Source: Candidatus Woesearchaeota archaeon (GTDB taxonomy: Archaea > Nanobdellota > Nanobdellia > Woesearchaeales > WJKL01). Taken from it: DNA of 9,907 nucleotides. The stretch is taken from positions 1-9,907 of the forward strand of contig WJKL01000061.1 of NCBI GenBank assembly GCA_014729145.1. The letters are read 5' to 3'. Position numbers and translations under genes: made by a program. Below are positions 1 through 6,723 of this stretch, one piece after another. The notes below the pieces were generated by a model that did not search any database, was not told where the DNA came from, and worked only from the letters and a program-made list of their open reading frames with translations. Within the stretch, counting starts at the first letter, position 1, and every line of letters begins with the position of its first letter.

Positions 1-1102
1 ATCCAGACAAGACCCCTGATGATTCATGCCTGTGCACCAGTCCAAATTCTCCTGCTTTTAAAGGAAGTTCACGATAAGAATGCTGTGTTGTCTTGTATAT
101 CAACAGATTGCCGGGGCAGTTCATAGGTTTTACTGCAAAATCCTGGTTGTCTATCTTAGTGAAATACATGTTTTCTTTGTAATGGTCCCAGTGGCCGGAT
201 CTGAGCCAAAGTGATTTGTTCAATATGATGGGTGTTCTGTTTATCTCATAATCTAATTCTCTCATCTCCCTAGTCATGAATTCTTTTAATTTTTCAAAGA
301 TGAAATTTCCCTTATCATGGAAAAAAGGCATTCCAGGAGCTTCTTCATTTATTGAAAAAAGATTCATCCTTTTTCCTATCTTTCTGTGGTCCCTTTTTTC
401 TGCTTCTTCCTGAAGCTTGAGATATTTATTAAGCTGTTTTTTGTCTGGGAAAGAGATGCCGTATATCCTTTGCAGCTGTTTGTTATCTGAGTCCCCTTTC
501 CAGTAAGCTCCAGCTGTTTTTGTTAGTTTGAATGCTTTGATCTTTCCAGAAGAAGGCAGATGCGGTCCTGAGCAGAGATCTTTAAAATCTCCAAGTTTAT
601 AGACGGTTGGTCTGTCTATATCTTCCAGAAGCTCTAATTTGTAGGGCTGATCTTTGAAGATCTTTTTTGCCTCTGTTTTTGAGGCTTCTTCTCTTTTGAA
701 TGGGGTATCTTTTTTTACAAGTTTTTCCATCTCTTTTTCTATCTCCTTTAGATCTTCGGGAGTAAAAGGCTCTTTTTTGTCGAAATCATAATAGAACCCG
801 TCTTCAACAGCAGGGCCTATACCAAATTTTACTTTTGGGAAAAGATTCTGCACAGCTGCAGCCAAAACATGGGCAGAACTGTGCCTAAACACCTCTTTTC
901 CCTCGTCATCATCAAAAGTGATTATATTAACAACAGAATTTCCCTTGATTGGATAGGACAAATCAACAAATTCACCATCGACTTTTGCAGCAAGCGCTGC
1001 TTTTGCCAGTCCGATGCCTATATCTTCAGCTATCTCTTTTGGTGTGATCTCCTTTTTTTTGTACTGGACCTTTGAGCTGTCAGGCAAAGTTATTTCAATC
1101 AT
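1..1102 (-). CDS. thrS: Threonyl-tRNA synthetase, bacterial type (N-terminal 367 codons, runs off left edge)
   Basis: Charges tRNA-Thr with threonine in the cytoplasm. Translating the minus strand from the ATG at 1102 gives an uninterrupted frame to the window edge. Domains in order: a TGS domain (about residues 1-62); the N2 editing domain with HSSAH at 74-78 and the CSGPH zinc/editing motif at 177-181; then the class II catalytic core. Motif 1 shows LWLRSGHWDHY near 299-308, motif 2 shows KPMNCPG near 325-331 and REFG-like residues to about 360. Family members are about 640 residues, so motif 3 and the anticodon-binding domain lie outside the window. Archaea often use a different editing domain; the bacterial one here has all its His and Cys residues. 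The usual His after NCPG is Asn332. A TATA box 27 bases before the ATG supports this start and a leaderless mRNA. Confidence 0.97.
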   Translation of the reverse strand, partial: MIEITLPDSSKVQYKKKEITPKEIAEDIGIGLAKAALAAKVDGEFVDLSYPIKGNSVVNIITFDDDEGKEVFRHSSAHVLAAAVQNLFPKVKFGIGPAVEDGFYYDFDKKEPFTPEDLKEIEKEMEKLVKKDTPFKREEASKTEAKKIFKDQPYKLELLEDIDRPTVYKLGDFKDLCSGPHLPSSGKIKAFKLTKTAGAYWKGDSDNKQLQRIYGISFPDKKQLNKYLKLQEEAEKRDHRKIGKRMNLFSINEEAPGMPFFHDKGNFIFEKLKEFMTREMRELDYEINRTPIILNKSLWLRSGHWDHYKENMYFTKIDNQDFAVKPMNCPGNLLIYKTTQHSYRELPLKAGEFGLVHRHESSGVLSG

Positions 1103-1125
1103 AGCTAATTATTTTAGAAGTTTCG

Positions 1126-1133
1126 TATATAAA
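1126..1133 (-). promoter_or_regulatory. TATA box of thrS
   Basis: The minus strand reads TTTATATA, preceded by A-rich BRE-like bases. Its centre is about 27 bases before the thrS ATG, which puts the transcription start at or next to the start codon. Confidence 0.7.
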
Positions 1134-1201
1134 TGTTTTGAAAATCTCTTCAGAATATTTATGCTTGTAAGCTCTGCTTACTTTGTATAAATGTTTTGAA
1201 A
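1128..1201. repeat. Pair of 16-bp direct repeats (1128-1143 and 1186-1201)
   Basis: TATAAATGTTTTGAAA occurs identically at both positions, 58 bases apart. The left copy overlaps the TATA box of thrS. The right copy carries the same TATA-like core and may be a duplicated or decoy promoter element. Confidence 0.6.
1167..1181. repeat. Short perfect inverted repeat upstream of thrS
   Basis: GTAAGC and GCTTAC are separated by three bases (TCT). It lies about 65-80 bases upstream of the thrS start, between two copies of a 16-base direct repeat. It could be an operator or a weak hairpin at the end of the zinc-ribbon transcript. The sequence alone does not decide. Confidence 0.35.
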
Positions 1202-1219
1202 TTTTTTAAAATTTAAAAT

Positions 1220-1354
1220 CTATTCAAGAACTAAGCCGCATTTCTTGCAGAAGAATTCTTCATCTTCATGAACAATATCTGTAGATTTGCATTCAGGACA
1301 CTGTCTAATCTTTTCTTCTCCTTTTACTTTATCCAATGATCTTTCTCTTGACAT
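1220..1354 (-). CDS. 44-residue TFB/TFIIB-type zinc-ribbon microprotein
   Basis: A complete small gene: ATG at 1354, TAG at 1222-1220. After a basic N-terminus of about 18 residues it carries CPEC at 19-22 and CKKC at 36-39, followed by GLVLE. This spacing and the GLV tail match the N-terminal zinc ribbon of archaeal transcription factor B, which contacts RNA polymerase. The cyclin-fold core and B-reader that make up the rest of TFB (about 300 residues) are absent, so this is a stand-alone ribbon and not a general factor. It may bind RNA polymerase or nucleic acid, but its function is inferred. A TATA box 26 bases upstream supports expression and the start. It sits between thrS and an unrecognised gene on the same strand, each with its own promoter. 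Confidence 0.85.
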   Translation of the reverse strand: MSRERSLDKVKGEEKIRQCPECKSTDIVHEDEEFFCKKCGLVLE

Positions 1355-1376
1355 AGTAAACAATAAAAAAACTTAG

Positions 1377-1384
1377 TTTTTAAA
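1377..1384 (-). promoter_or_regulatory. TATA box of the zinc-ribbon gene
   Basis: The minus strand reads TTTAAAAA after AAGG. The centre is about 26 bases before the ATG at 1354, as expected for a leaderless archaeal transcript. Confidence 0.65.
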
Positions 1385-1469
1385 CCTTACGAATTTACAC
1401 TATATACATAATAAAAAGGAATTACCAATTAAAATCAGGGATTTTGAAGCGAAAAATTTCTAAGAGATT

Positions 1470-1883
1470 TTACCAGTCAAATGTCCATCTTTCGCTGTTC
1501 TTGATCTTGTTAAGCCATTTTTTGCTTATTCCAAAATCTTTTGCTTTTTTTCCGAGAACTGAGGAGATATTCTTTATCCTTTCTCCGTTTACATCAACAT
1601 CAAGCTCATAATACTCATACTGATTTAGAATTCTGTCAAAAACTTTAACCTTTTCTTCTGTCATTTTTTTGAGTTCATTATCTGAAATATTTTTCCTTGA
1701 TTTTTCCTGTTTTTTTAATGCCTTGAACTTGTTTATATCTTTAATCAGGCTGCTGATAACAGGCTTTACATCATTCAAAGAATCAAGTACAGCATCAATA
1801 TCCTTGTTCACATCTATCTTAGATTGTTTTGGCGGGCTTTTGAATCCAAGCCTTTGCCAGATCTTCCATTCATTTATTGCCAT
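1470..1883 (-). CDS. Unrecognised 137-residue charged protein
   Basis: I do not recognise this protein. It is soluble-looking and Lys/Asp/Glu-rich, with no signal peptide or membrane segment. The N-terminus has WKIWQRLGF, followed by a long stretch (about 24-85) likely to be helical or coiled-coil, then a segment EYYELDVDVNGERIKNIS near 90-107 that could be beta strands. It ends in a basic patch and the aromatic tail WTFDW. No Cys or His metal site is visible. The start is supported by a palindromic TATA element about 25 bases upstream. It is divergent from the M29 pair and upstream of the zinc-ribbon gene, which has its own promoter, so context gives no clear functional hint. Confidence 0.75.
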   Translation of the reverse strand: MAINEWKIWQRLGFKSPPKQSKIDVNKDIDAVLDSLNDVKPVISSLIKDINKFKALKKQEKSRKNISDNELKKMTEEKVKVFDRILNQYEYYELDVDVNGERIKNISSVLGKKAKDFGISKKWLNKIKNSERWTFDW

Positions 1884-1901
1884 GAATCGTGTATAGATTA
1901 T

Positions 1902-1915
1902 CTTATATATATAAG
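1902..1915 (-). promoter_or_regulatory. Palindromic TATA element of the 137-residue gene
   Basis: CTTATATATATAAG is a perfect palindrome, centred about 25 bases before the ATG at 1883. With the plus-strand TATA box at 1931 it forms a compact divergent promoter region of about 80 bases. Confidence 0.65.
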
Positions 1916-1930
1916 TTACTAAAAGTAAAC

Positions 1931-1938
1931 TTTATATA
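1931..1938 (+). promoter_or_regulatory. TATA box of the M29-like gene pair
   Basis: TTTATATA follows AAAGTAAAC, which is BRE-like. Its centre is about 30 bases before the ATG at 1965, so the leader is absent or a few bases long. The second paralogue starts 12 bases after the first ends and has no obvious box of its own, so this promoter probably serves both. Confidence 0.65.
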
Positions 1939-1964
1939 TCCGCTGCATTTATCAAAAACTGAAA

Positions 1965-3038
1965 ATGCATGCAAAGAAACACCTGCAGTGGCTCGAAGAG
2001 AAAGGATTGCTGGAAAGGACAAAGAAGAATTCTCATATTTTTAAAAAAGTGCTGAAAGACTGCCTTGATGTACAGGAAGATGAAAGAATTCTGATAATAA
2101 CTGACCACGGCTATGAAAATAAATGGCTTGCTCCTTTTATTTCCGGAGGATATTATCTTGCTGCACGTGAAATGGGGTTGGATGCAACTGTGATTGTCCA
2201 GGATCCTAAGATCAAAGGTGACAAAGCTGACGAAAACACAGTTATTGCGCTTGAAGAGCTGGGCATGAACAATGTAATCATACTGAGCTTATCTGGAAAA
2301 CTGGGAAGCATAAAAAGACTGAGTAAAAGTTTTAGGAATTTCATAAGAGAAAGCCACCATAGATTTTTATCTGCTAGCAACCTTGGAAGGCTGAAGAAAG
2401 ATTCCTACCAGGTTGTATTGGATACTATTGATGTTGACTATAAAAAACTTCAGAAAGATGGAGAAAAGATAAAGAAGAAACTGGACAAGGGAAAGGAGAT
2501 AAGGATAAAGACAGATGCAGGGACTGATTTAAGGGTGGATATAAGCAAATACAAGGCTGTATTAAATACAGGAAACTATAAGATGTCTGGGAAAGGAGGA
2601 AATGTTCCTGCAGGAGAAGTTTATATCCCTCCAACATGGAAAAGAGTAGAAGGAGAAATTGTTGTGGATGGAAGCTCTGCATACAGAAAAGGGACCCAGC
2701 TGATTAAGAATCCTTTTACAATCATAATAAGAAAGGGAGAGATTGTAGAGATACAAGGGGGAGAGGAAGCTGAAAAGCTGAATGAAACTTTAGACTGGGC
2801 GACTAAAAAAGCAAAATATCCCTGGGGTATCAGAAGGATAGGAGAAATAGGAATTGGGATAAACCCAAATGCCAGAGTCGTTGGCTCTACAAATATTGAC
2901 GAAAAAGTAAAAGGAACAGCGCATGTGGGAATCGGAAGCAATTACTGGTTCGGCGGAACAATCTATGCTATAATCCACTTAGACCAGGTGTTTAAGGATC
3001 CTAAGATATATGTGGATGGAAAATTGATCGAAGTTTAG
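1965..3038 (+). CDS. M29-like (AmpS/COG2309) metallo-aminopeptidase paralogue 1
   Basis: Probably a cytoplasmic, metal-dependent aminopeptidase trimming peptide N-termini. An N-terminal alpha/beta domain (about 1-150) precedes the C-terminal metal-binding part. Candidate ligands by motif: Glu218 in PAGEVYIPP, Glu294 in GEIGIG, His320 in GTAHVGIG, then His338 and Asp340 in HLD. Tyr327 lies seven residues after His320, like the catalytic Tyr of AmpS. At 357 residues it is shorter than classical AmpS (about 410) but fits the compact archaeal type. No signal peptide is seen. The same fold occurs in NicX-type ring dioxygenases, so the substrate is not certain. Its N-terminal part differs strongly from its neighbour paralogue, which suggests a different substrate or a mixed complex. 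Confidence 0.85.
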   Translation: MHAKKHLQWLEEKGLLERTKKNSHIFKKVLKDCLDVQEDERILIITDHGYENKWLAPFISGGYYLAAREMGLDATVIVQDPKIKGDKADENTVIALEELGMNNVIILSLSGKLGSIKRLSKSFRNFIRESHHRFLSASNLGRLKKDSYQVVLDTIDVDYKKLQKDGEKIKKKLDKGKEIRIKTDAGTDLRVDISKYKAVLNTGNYKMSGKGGNVPAGEVYIPPTWKRVEGEIVVDGSSAYRKGTQLIKNPFTIIIRKGEIVEIQGGEEAEKLNETLDWATKKAKYPWGIRRIGEIGIGINPNARVVGSTNIDEKVKGTAHVGIGSNYWFGGTIYAIIHLDQVFKDPKIYVDGKLIEV

Positions 3039-3050
3039 TTTGATCTGCAA

Positions 3051-3998
3051 ATGACAAAATTAAAAACAGCGGCTTCTATTGCATTGAACAGAAGTTTAGG
3101 ATTAAAAAAAGACGAAAAAGTTCTTATTATAACTGACAATGATATGGAAGATATTGGTGAGATATTCTATGATGCTGCCAGGGAAAAAAACAAAACCAAT
3201 TTCCTGAAGATACCTATTCCTAAAGTAAGCGGAACAGAACCTGCTGTAAATGTTTCTGAAGAGATGAAAAAACATGATGTGATTGTTGCTGCTACAACAA
3301 AATCGCTGACCCATACTAATGCTGTAAAGGAAGCTGCTAAGCGTGGTGCAAGGGTCGCTTCTATGCCTGGAATTACAAAAGACATTATGGAAAGGTGTAT
3401 AAGTATAGATTATAAATCCATGGCCAAAAGAACAAATGAAATCAAAGATATCCTGGATAAAGGAAGTGAAGTAAGGATAACAACAAAAGATGGGGCTGAT
3501 CTAAGATTTTCTATAAAAGACAGAGAAGCTAAAGCTGATTCAGGAATACTTAAAGGGAGAGGCCTGGTGGGAAACCTTCCTGCAGGCGAGGCTTTTATCG
3601 CTCCTGTTGAGGGCACAGCTGACGGAAAATATATTATTGATGGGAGTATACTTCATAAAAAAGTTGACAAGCCAATAATGATCACTGTTAAAAAAGGACT
3701 TGCAGTAAGGATTGATGATGGAAAGATTGCTGAAGAATTAATAACAACACTAAAGGAAGTTAAAGACAAAGATGCATATAATATTGCAGAAATTGGAATC
3801 GGAACAAATGACAAAGCGATAATAACAGGCAATGTTCTGGAAGATGAAAAAGTTCTGGGCACAGCTCACATCGCTTTGGGAAAGAACTCAAGCTTTGGAG
3901 GAACAATAGATGTTCCAGTGCATCTCGACGGAGTTTTCAAAAATCCAACAATATATATTGATGATGAGATGGTTATGGAAGACGGAAAGCTTACTTGA
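3051..3998 (+). CDS. M29-like (AmpS/COG2309) metallo-aminopeptidase paralogue 2
   Basis: A second member of the same family, starting 12 bases after paralogue 1, most likely co-transcribed. The N-terminal domain spans about 1-130. Candidate metal ligands: Glu180 in NLPAGEAF, Glu247 in AEIGIG, His273 in GTAHIALG, His291 and Asp293 in HLD. The position of the AmpS catalytic Tyr is Ser280 here, while paralogue 1 has Tyr, so the two may differ in activity. At 315 residues it lacks about 35 N-terminal residues present in paralogue 1. TGATC at 3041-3045, five bases before the ATG, could pair with the 3' end of archaeal 16S rRNA and may serve as a weak ribosome binding site. The NicX-like fold is an alternative, as for its partner. 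Confidence 0.87.
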   Translation: MTKLKTAASIALNRSLGLKKDEKVLIITDNDMEDIGEIFYDAAREKNKTNFLKIPIPKVSGTEPAVNVSEEMKKHDVIVAATTKSLTHTNAVKEAAKRGARVASMPGITKDIMERCISIDYKSMAKRTNEIKDILDKGSEVRITTKDGADLRFSIKDREAKADSGILKGRGLVGNLPAGEAFIAPVEGTADGKYIIDGSILHKKVDKPIMITVKKGLAVRIDDGKIAEELITTLKEVKDKDAYNIAEIGIGTNDKAIITGNVLEDEKVLGTAHIALGKNSSFGGTIDVPVHLDGVFKNPTIYIDDEMVMEDGKLT

Positions 3999-4009
3999 AT
4001 TTTTCTATG

Positions 4010-4042
4010 CTTTTGCTTTTTCGATTTACTCAAAAGCAAAAG
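4010..4042 (+). terminator. Hairpin after the M29 pair, probable terminator
   Basis: CTTTTGCTTTT (4010-4020) and AAAAGCAAAAG (4032-4042) are a perfect 11-bp inverted repeat with an 11-base loop. It starts 12 bases after the stop of the second M29 paralogue and lies in T-rich sequence, as expected for an archaeal terminator. Its right arm runs into the BRE/TATA of the next gene, so it could also affect that promoter. Confidence 0.5.
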
Positions 4043-4043
4043 G

Positions 4044-4051
4044 TTTATAAA
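4044..4051 (+). promoter_or_regulatory. TATA box of the ATP-grasp/CapA operon
   Basis: TTTATAAA sits inside the perfect palindrome GGTTTATAAACC (4042-4053), preceded by AAAGCAAAA. It is centred 28.5 bases before the ATG at 4076 but only 19.5 before the ATG at 4067. This favours the second ATG as the leaderless start. Confidence 0.7.
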
Positions 4052-4075
4052 CCAAATTAAAAAGTTATGTTTACG

Positions 4076-5074
4076 ATGATTGACAACAAAAAACCTGCAG
4101 TTGCTATTCTGTTTACAAACACTGCAAAAGCAAAAGGAACAAAACCTTTCAGTACAAGAAATTCAGGAAGGGTATGGACGATATTTTCAAGGAAAGCAAG
4201 AAAATATGGATTAAATGTTTTTCTTGCGCACCACAAAGAATACAAAGACGGCAGGCTTTTGAAATGCTGGCACAAGGAAAACAAGAAATGGAAGATCATC
4301 AAAGATCAGCCAATCGATATAATCTACAGCAGATTTGCGGGCAGCATATACAAACACAATAAAGTCAACAAGAAAGCCCTTAAGTTTAAGCTGGACATGG
4401 CCAGCCAGGTTACTATGATCAACCATCCGATATTGGATGATTTCTGCTGGGACAAAAGAGTTGTTTCTGAGACATTTCCACAATATACTCCCAAAACTTT
4501 TGTGGTTAATACGCTTCATGGACTTAAGATTGTATTGTCCAAGATAAACACAAAAAAGATAATATTAAAACCAAGATACGGCACTTTGGGAAGAAAGGTT
4601 CTTGTTGTAGACAGGGACAAGCTTCCTAAAAAGATTGAAAAAAATACTCTTGTTCAGGAATTTATTGACACTTCAAAAGGCATAAAAGGAATTACCAAAG
4701 GAGTGCATGACATGAGGGTTATAATTATAAACGGAAAGATAGATCATGTTCATGTAAGAACTCCAAAAGATGGATTATTGAAAGCGAATGTTGCTTTGGG
4801 CGGAAGCAAAGAATTTGTAGACAAGAAAAAGGTTCCAAGAAAAGCAAAGATCATTGCAAAAAAAGTTGACAAGCTGTTCAAGGGACTGTATCCAAGAGTT
4901 TTTTCTGTTGATTTTCTGTTCAATGAAAAAGGAAGGCCTTATATTGTTGAGTGCAACAGCCAGCCAATGATAGACAAATATGCATTCGGGAAATATGCAG
5001 ACCCTTCATTTTATGACAGGCTTCTGGAAACAATAAGGATCAGCATCCCTGTTAAAGTAGTTGAAAGTTATTAA
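4076..5074 (+). CDS. ATP-grasp ligase, RimK/YheCD-like
   Basis: A predicted ATP-dependent carboxylate-amine (or thiol) ligase; the acceptor is unknown. Residues are counted from the ATG at 4076, chosen because the TATA box fits it; an in-frame ATG at 4067 would add three residues. The N-terminal domain spans about 1-115. The ATP-grasp fold shows Lys165 in LKPRYGTLG (P-loop-like strand), Glu195 in VQEFID, Asp212 and Arg214 in DMRVIIINGK, Arg228, Asn238, and the magnesium site Asp279, Glu292, Asn294 in VDFLF...IVECNSQP. The family usually has EVN here, so ECN is a mild variant. No membrane segment is seen. Its stop lies one base before the CapA-like start, so the two are probably translationally coupled and act on related substrates. 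Confidence 0.85.
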   Translation: MIDNKKPAVAILFTNTAKAKGTKPFSTRNSGRVWTIFSRKARKYGLNVFLAHHKEYKDGRLLKCWHKENKKWKIIKDQPIDIIYSRFAGSIYKHNKVNKKALKFKLDMASQVTMINHPILDDFCWDKRVVSETFPQYTPKTFVVNTLHGLKIVLSKINTKKIILKPRYGTLGRKVLVVDRDKLPKKIEKNTLVQEFIDTSKGIKGITKGVHDMRVIIINGKIDHVHVRTPKDGLLKANVALGGSKEFVDKKKVPRKAKIIAKKVDKLFKGLYPRVFSVDFLFNEKGRPYIVECNSQPMIDKYAFGKYADPSFYDRLLETIRISIPVKVVESY

Positions 5075-5075
5075 A

Positions 5076-5882
5076 ATGGTTTCTTTGGTATTTGTGGGAG
5101 ACGTAATGCTAGGAAGAAGAGTAGATTCTGAGAAAAATATATTTAAGAATGTAAAGGATCTGCTGAAAAAAGGAGATATCACTTTTGGAAATCTTGAGTG
5201 CCCTTTGTGCGAGGGACTTGATTATGTGGACAAGAAATATGTTTTTTCTGCAAAAGAAGACTGCGGTAAGATAATTAAAGATGCAGGGTTTGACCTCCTT
5301 TCAATAGCCAACAACCATATCATCGACTGCAGAGAAAAGGGGCTTGAAAATACAAAAAGAATTCTTGAAAAAAATAACCTTAAATATCTTGGAGTAGGGA
5401 AAGGACAACAAAGACCAACTGTTATTGAGAAAGACGGGATCAGGATAGGGTTTTTAGCTTACTGCAAAAAACAAAAGATATTCAAGGAGCTGGAAAAGAT
5501 CCCATATATTACTGGAGAAAATATGATTGAAGATATAAAAAATGCTGATGTTGATTTTCTTGTTGTAAGCGTACACTGGGGAAGGGAGTATAACTTAAGA
5601 CCTTCTGAAAAACAAATTAAGCTGGCAAAAAAGATGATAGAAAATGGAGCTGATATTGTTGTGGGGCATCATGCACATATTCCCCAAAAAATTGAAGAAT
5701 ATAAAGGAGGGGTAATCGCTTATTCTCTTGGAAATTTTGTTTTTGACCAGATATTCAATCCGCTGGTGATGAAAAGCAAGATATTACAGGTGGATATTGA
5801 CAGCAAAGGGATAAAGGATTATGAAGTTATAAATTCTGTTTATGATGAAGAATCTGTGCCTTCAATAGAAACTTATAAATAG
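5076..5882 (+). CDS. CapA/PgsA-like metallophosphatase-fold protein
   Basis: A PGA_cap (CapA) family protein of the calcineurin-like phosphoesterase superfamily, linked in bacteria to poly-gamma-glutamate synthesis. Seen in order (268 residues): Asp9 in FVGDVMLGR, NLECP at 39-43, NNH at 79-81, VHWGREY at 167-172, GHHAH at 197-201, and YSLGNFVFDQ at 216-225. These cover the usual metal-binding Asp, Asn and His residues, so an active site looks complete. There is no signal peptide or anchor, unlike many bacterial CapA proteins, so it is probably cytoplasmic. I chose the ATG at 5076, one base after the upstream stop, over a TTG at 5061, because the protein then begins directly with the first strand. 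Phosphatase or hydrolase activity is inferred from the fold. Confidence 0.88.
   Translation: MVSLVFVGDVMLGRRVDSEKNIFKNVKDLLKKGDITFGNLECPLCEGLDYVDKKYVFSAKEDCGKIIKDAGFDLLSIANNHIIDCREKGLENTKRILEKNNLKYLGVGKGQQRPTVIEKDGIRIGFLAYCKKQKIFKELEKIPYITGENMIEDIKNADVDFLVVSVHWGREYNLRPSEKQIKLAKKMIENGADIVVGHHAHIPQKIEEYKGGVIAYSLGNFVFDQIFNPLVMKSKILQVDIDSKGIKDYEVINSVYDEESVPSIETYK
5873..5880 (+). promoter_or_regulatory. TATA box of pth2 inside the end of the CapA-like gene
   Basis: TTATAAAT overlaps the last codons of the upstream gene (Thr-Tyr-Lys-stop). Its centre is about 27 bases before the pth2 ATG, so pth2 has its own promoter despite the 21-base gap. Confidence 0.6.
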
Positions 5883-5903
5883 GTTAAGATTTTTCTTTTC
5901 TTT

Positions 5904-6248
5904 ATGGGACTAAAGCAGGTAATACTGGTAAGAAAAGACCTGAAACTGCCAAAAGGAAAACTTGGAGCTCAGACAGCGCATGCAGCTGTTGAAGCTGTGT
6001 TAAATTCTGACAAGAAAAAAGTTGAAGAATGGAGAAAACAGGGGCAGAAGAAGGTTGTTCTGAAGGTGAAGGATGAGAAAGAGCTTTTAGAGTTTTTAGA
6101 GCTGGCAAAGGCAGCAAAGCTAAAGACGGCATTGATCACAGATGCAGGAAAGACAGTCATCGCTCCAGGAACAAAAACCTGCCTGGGAATTGGTCCTGAT
6201 GATGAGGAAGATATTGATTCTATAACTGGAAGTTTGAAGATGGTTTAA
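5904..6248 (+). CDS. pth2: Peptidyl-tRNA hydrolase, archaeal/eukaryotic type (Pth2)
   Basis: Cleaves the ester bond of peptidyl-tRNAs released from stalled ribosomes, recycling tRNA. The 114-residue length and motifs fit Pth2: KGKLGAQTAHAA at 17-28 after the first strand, then ITDAGKTVIAPGT at 78-90 and TCLGIGPD at 92-99 near the C-terminus. Conserved Lys, Asp and Thr in these motifs form the proposed active site. Bacterial Pth1 is unrelated, so this is an archaeal marker. The ATG at 5904 is the natural family start and lies about 27 bases after a TATA box, with no Shine-Dalgarno sequence (the bases before it are almost all pyrimidine). The gene sits with aminoacyl-tRNA synthetases and a tRNA in the same window. 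Confidence 0.96.
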   Translation: MGLKQVILVRKDLKLPKGKLGAQTAHAAVEAVLNSDKKKVEEWRKQGQKKVVLKVKDEKELLEFLELAKAAKLKTALITDAGKTVIAPGTKTCLGIGPDDEEDIDSITGSLKMV

Positions 6249-6260
6249 ATCCCATAAGCT

Positions 6261-6268
6261 TTTTAATA
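6261..6268 (+). promoter_or_regulatory. TATA box of the 133-residue gene
   Basis: TTTTAATA, centred about 25 bases before the ATG at 6290, followed by a pyrimidine-rich stretch up to the start codon. Confidence 0.55.
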
Positions 6269-6289
6269 TAAGTTAACTGTTTTTTTTCT

Positions 6290-6691
6290 ATGCACAATAT
6301 TGTTGAAAGCAGAAAGGATATTGAAGTGATATATGGTATTTTTGGAGGAATAAGTATAATTCTTAACAGTAGGAAAATAAAAAAAATAAGAGAGGTTTGT
6401 GAAATCTGCAAGATAGATGAAGGTCTTTTTAGATCAGGCAATTATGGTCTTAATTTTGATCCTGACGGCAGGGCATGCGACAAGGTTGGTGGATTTGCAA
6501 AGATGATGTTTACATTAAAAGAATACTGGAACAACAACCCAAAATACAACCATATTTATGTTATTCCTGAAGATATTGCAGTTAAAGGTTCAATAAAGAC
6601 GATTGACAATAATCTTAGGCAGAAAGGATTTTCTGCAGAAGGCTGTGATACCTTATTAGATATAATAAATAAGTATGAATTGACCAGATAA
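6290..6691 (+). CDS. Unrecognised 133-residue protein
   Basis: I do not recognise this family. It has a short hydrophobic patch near 13-26 (VIYGIFGGISIIL) that is not followed by the features of a signal peptide and is probably a buried strand or helix. Cys residues occur at 37 and 40 (CEIC), 63 and 119, which could hold a metal, but the spacing fits no common zinc finger. The C-terminal half has YNHIYVIPEDIAVKGS followed by a likely helix. A TATA box at the right distance supports the start and leaderless expression. It lies between pth2 and the tRNA region with its own promoter. Confidence 0.75.
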   Translation: MHNIVESRKDIEVIYGIFGGISIILNSRKIKKIREVCEICKIDEGLFRSGNYGLNFDPDGRACDKVGGFAKMMFTLKEYWNNNPKYNHIYVIPEDIAVKGSIKTIDNNLRQKGFSAEGCDTLLDIINKYELTR

Positions 6692-6692
6692 G

Positions 6693-6700
6693 TTTATAAA
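6693..6700 (+). promoter_or_regulatory. TATA box of the tRNA region
   Basis: TTTATAAA followed by AGATACAA. The centre is 27 bases before G6724, the first base of the tRNA-like 5' half. No comparable box is visible in the 30 bases before the full tRNA at 6814, so both are probably made as one transcript. Confidence 0.7.
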
Positions 6701-6723
6701 AGATACAATAATTCTTTTGCTAT

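Noticed and set aside
1669..1896. Plus-strand open frame opposite the 137-residue gene
   Set aside because: Its Phe/Leu/Ser-rich composition is what the complement of a Lys/Glu-rich gene gives, and it has no promoter; the minus-strand gene has a well-placed TATA box.
2153..2978. Several minus-strand frames opposite the first M29-like gene
   Set aside because: They are antisense shadows of a gene with clear family motifs, and are rich in Ser, Phe and Leu as expected for such shadows.
5061..5075. TTG start for the CapA-like protein
   Set aside because: It overlaps the end of the ATP-grasp gene and adds five residues of no family value. The ATG at 5076, one base after the stop, starts directly with the first strand.
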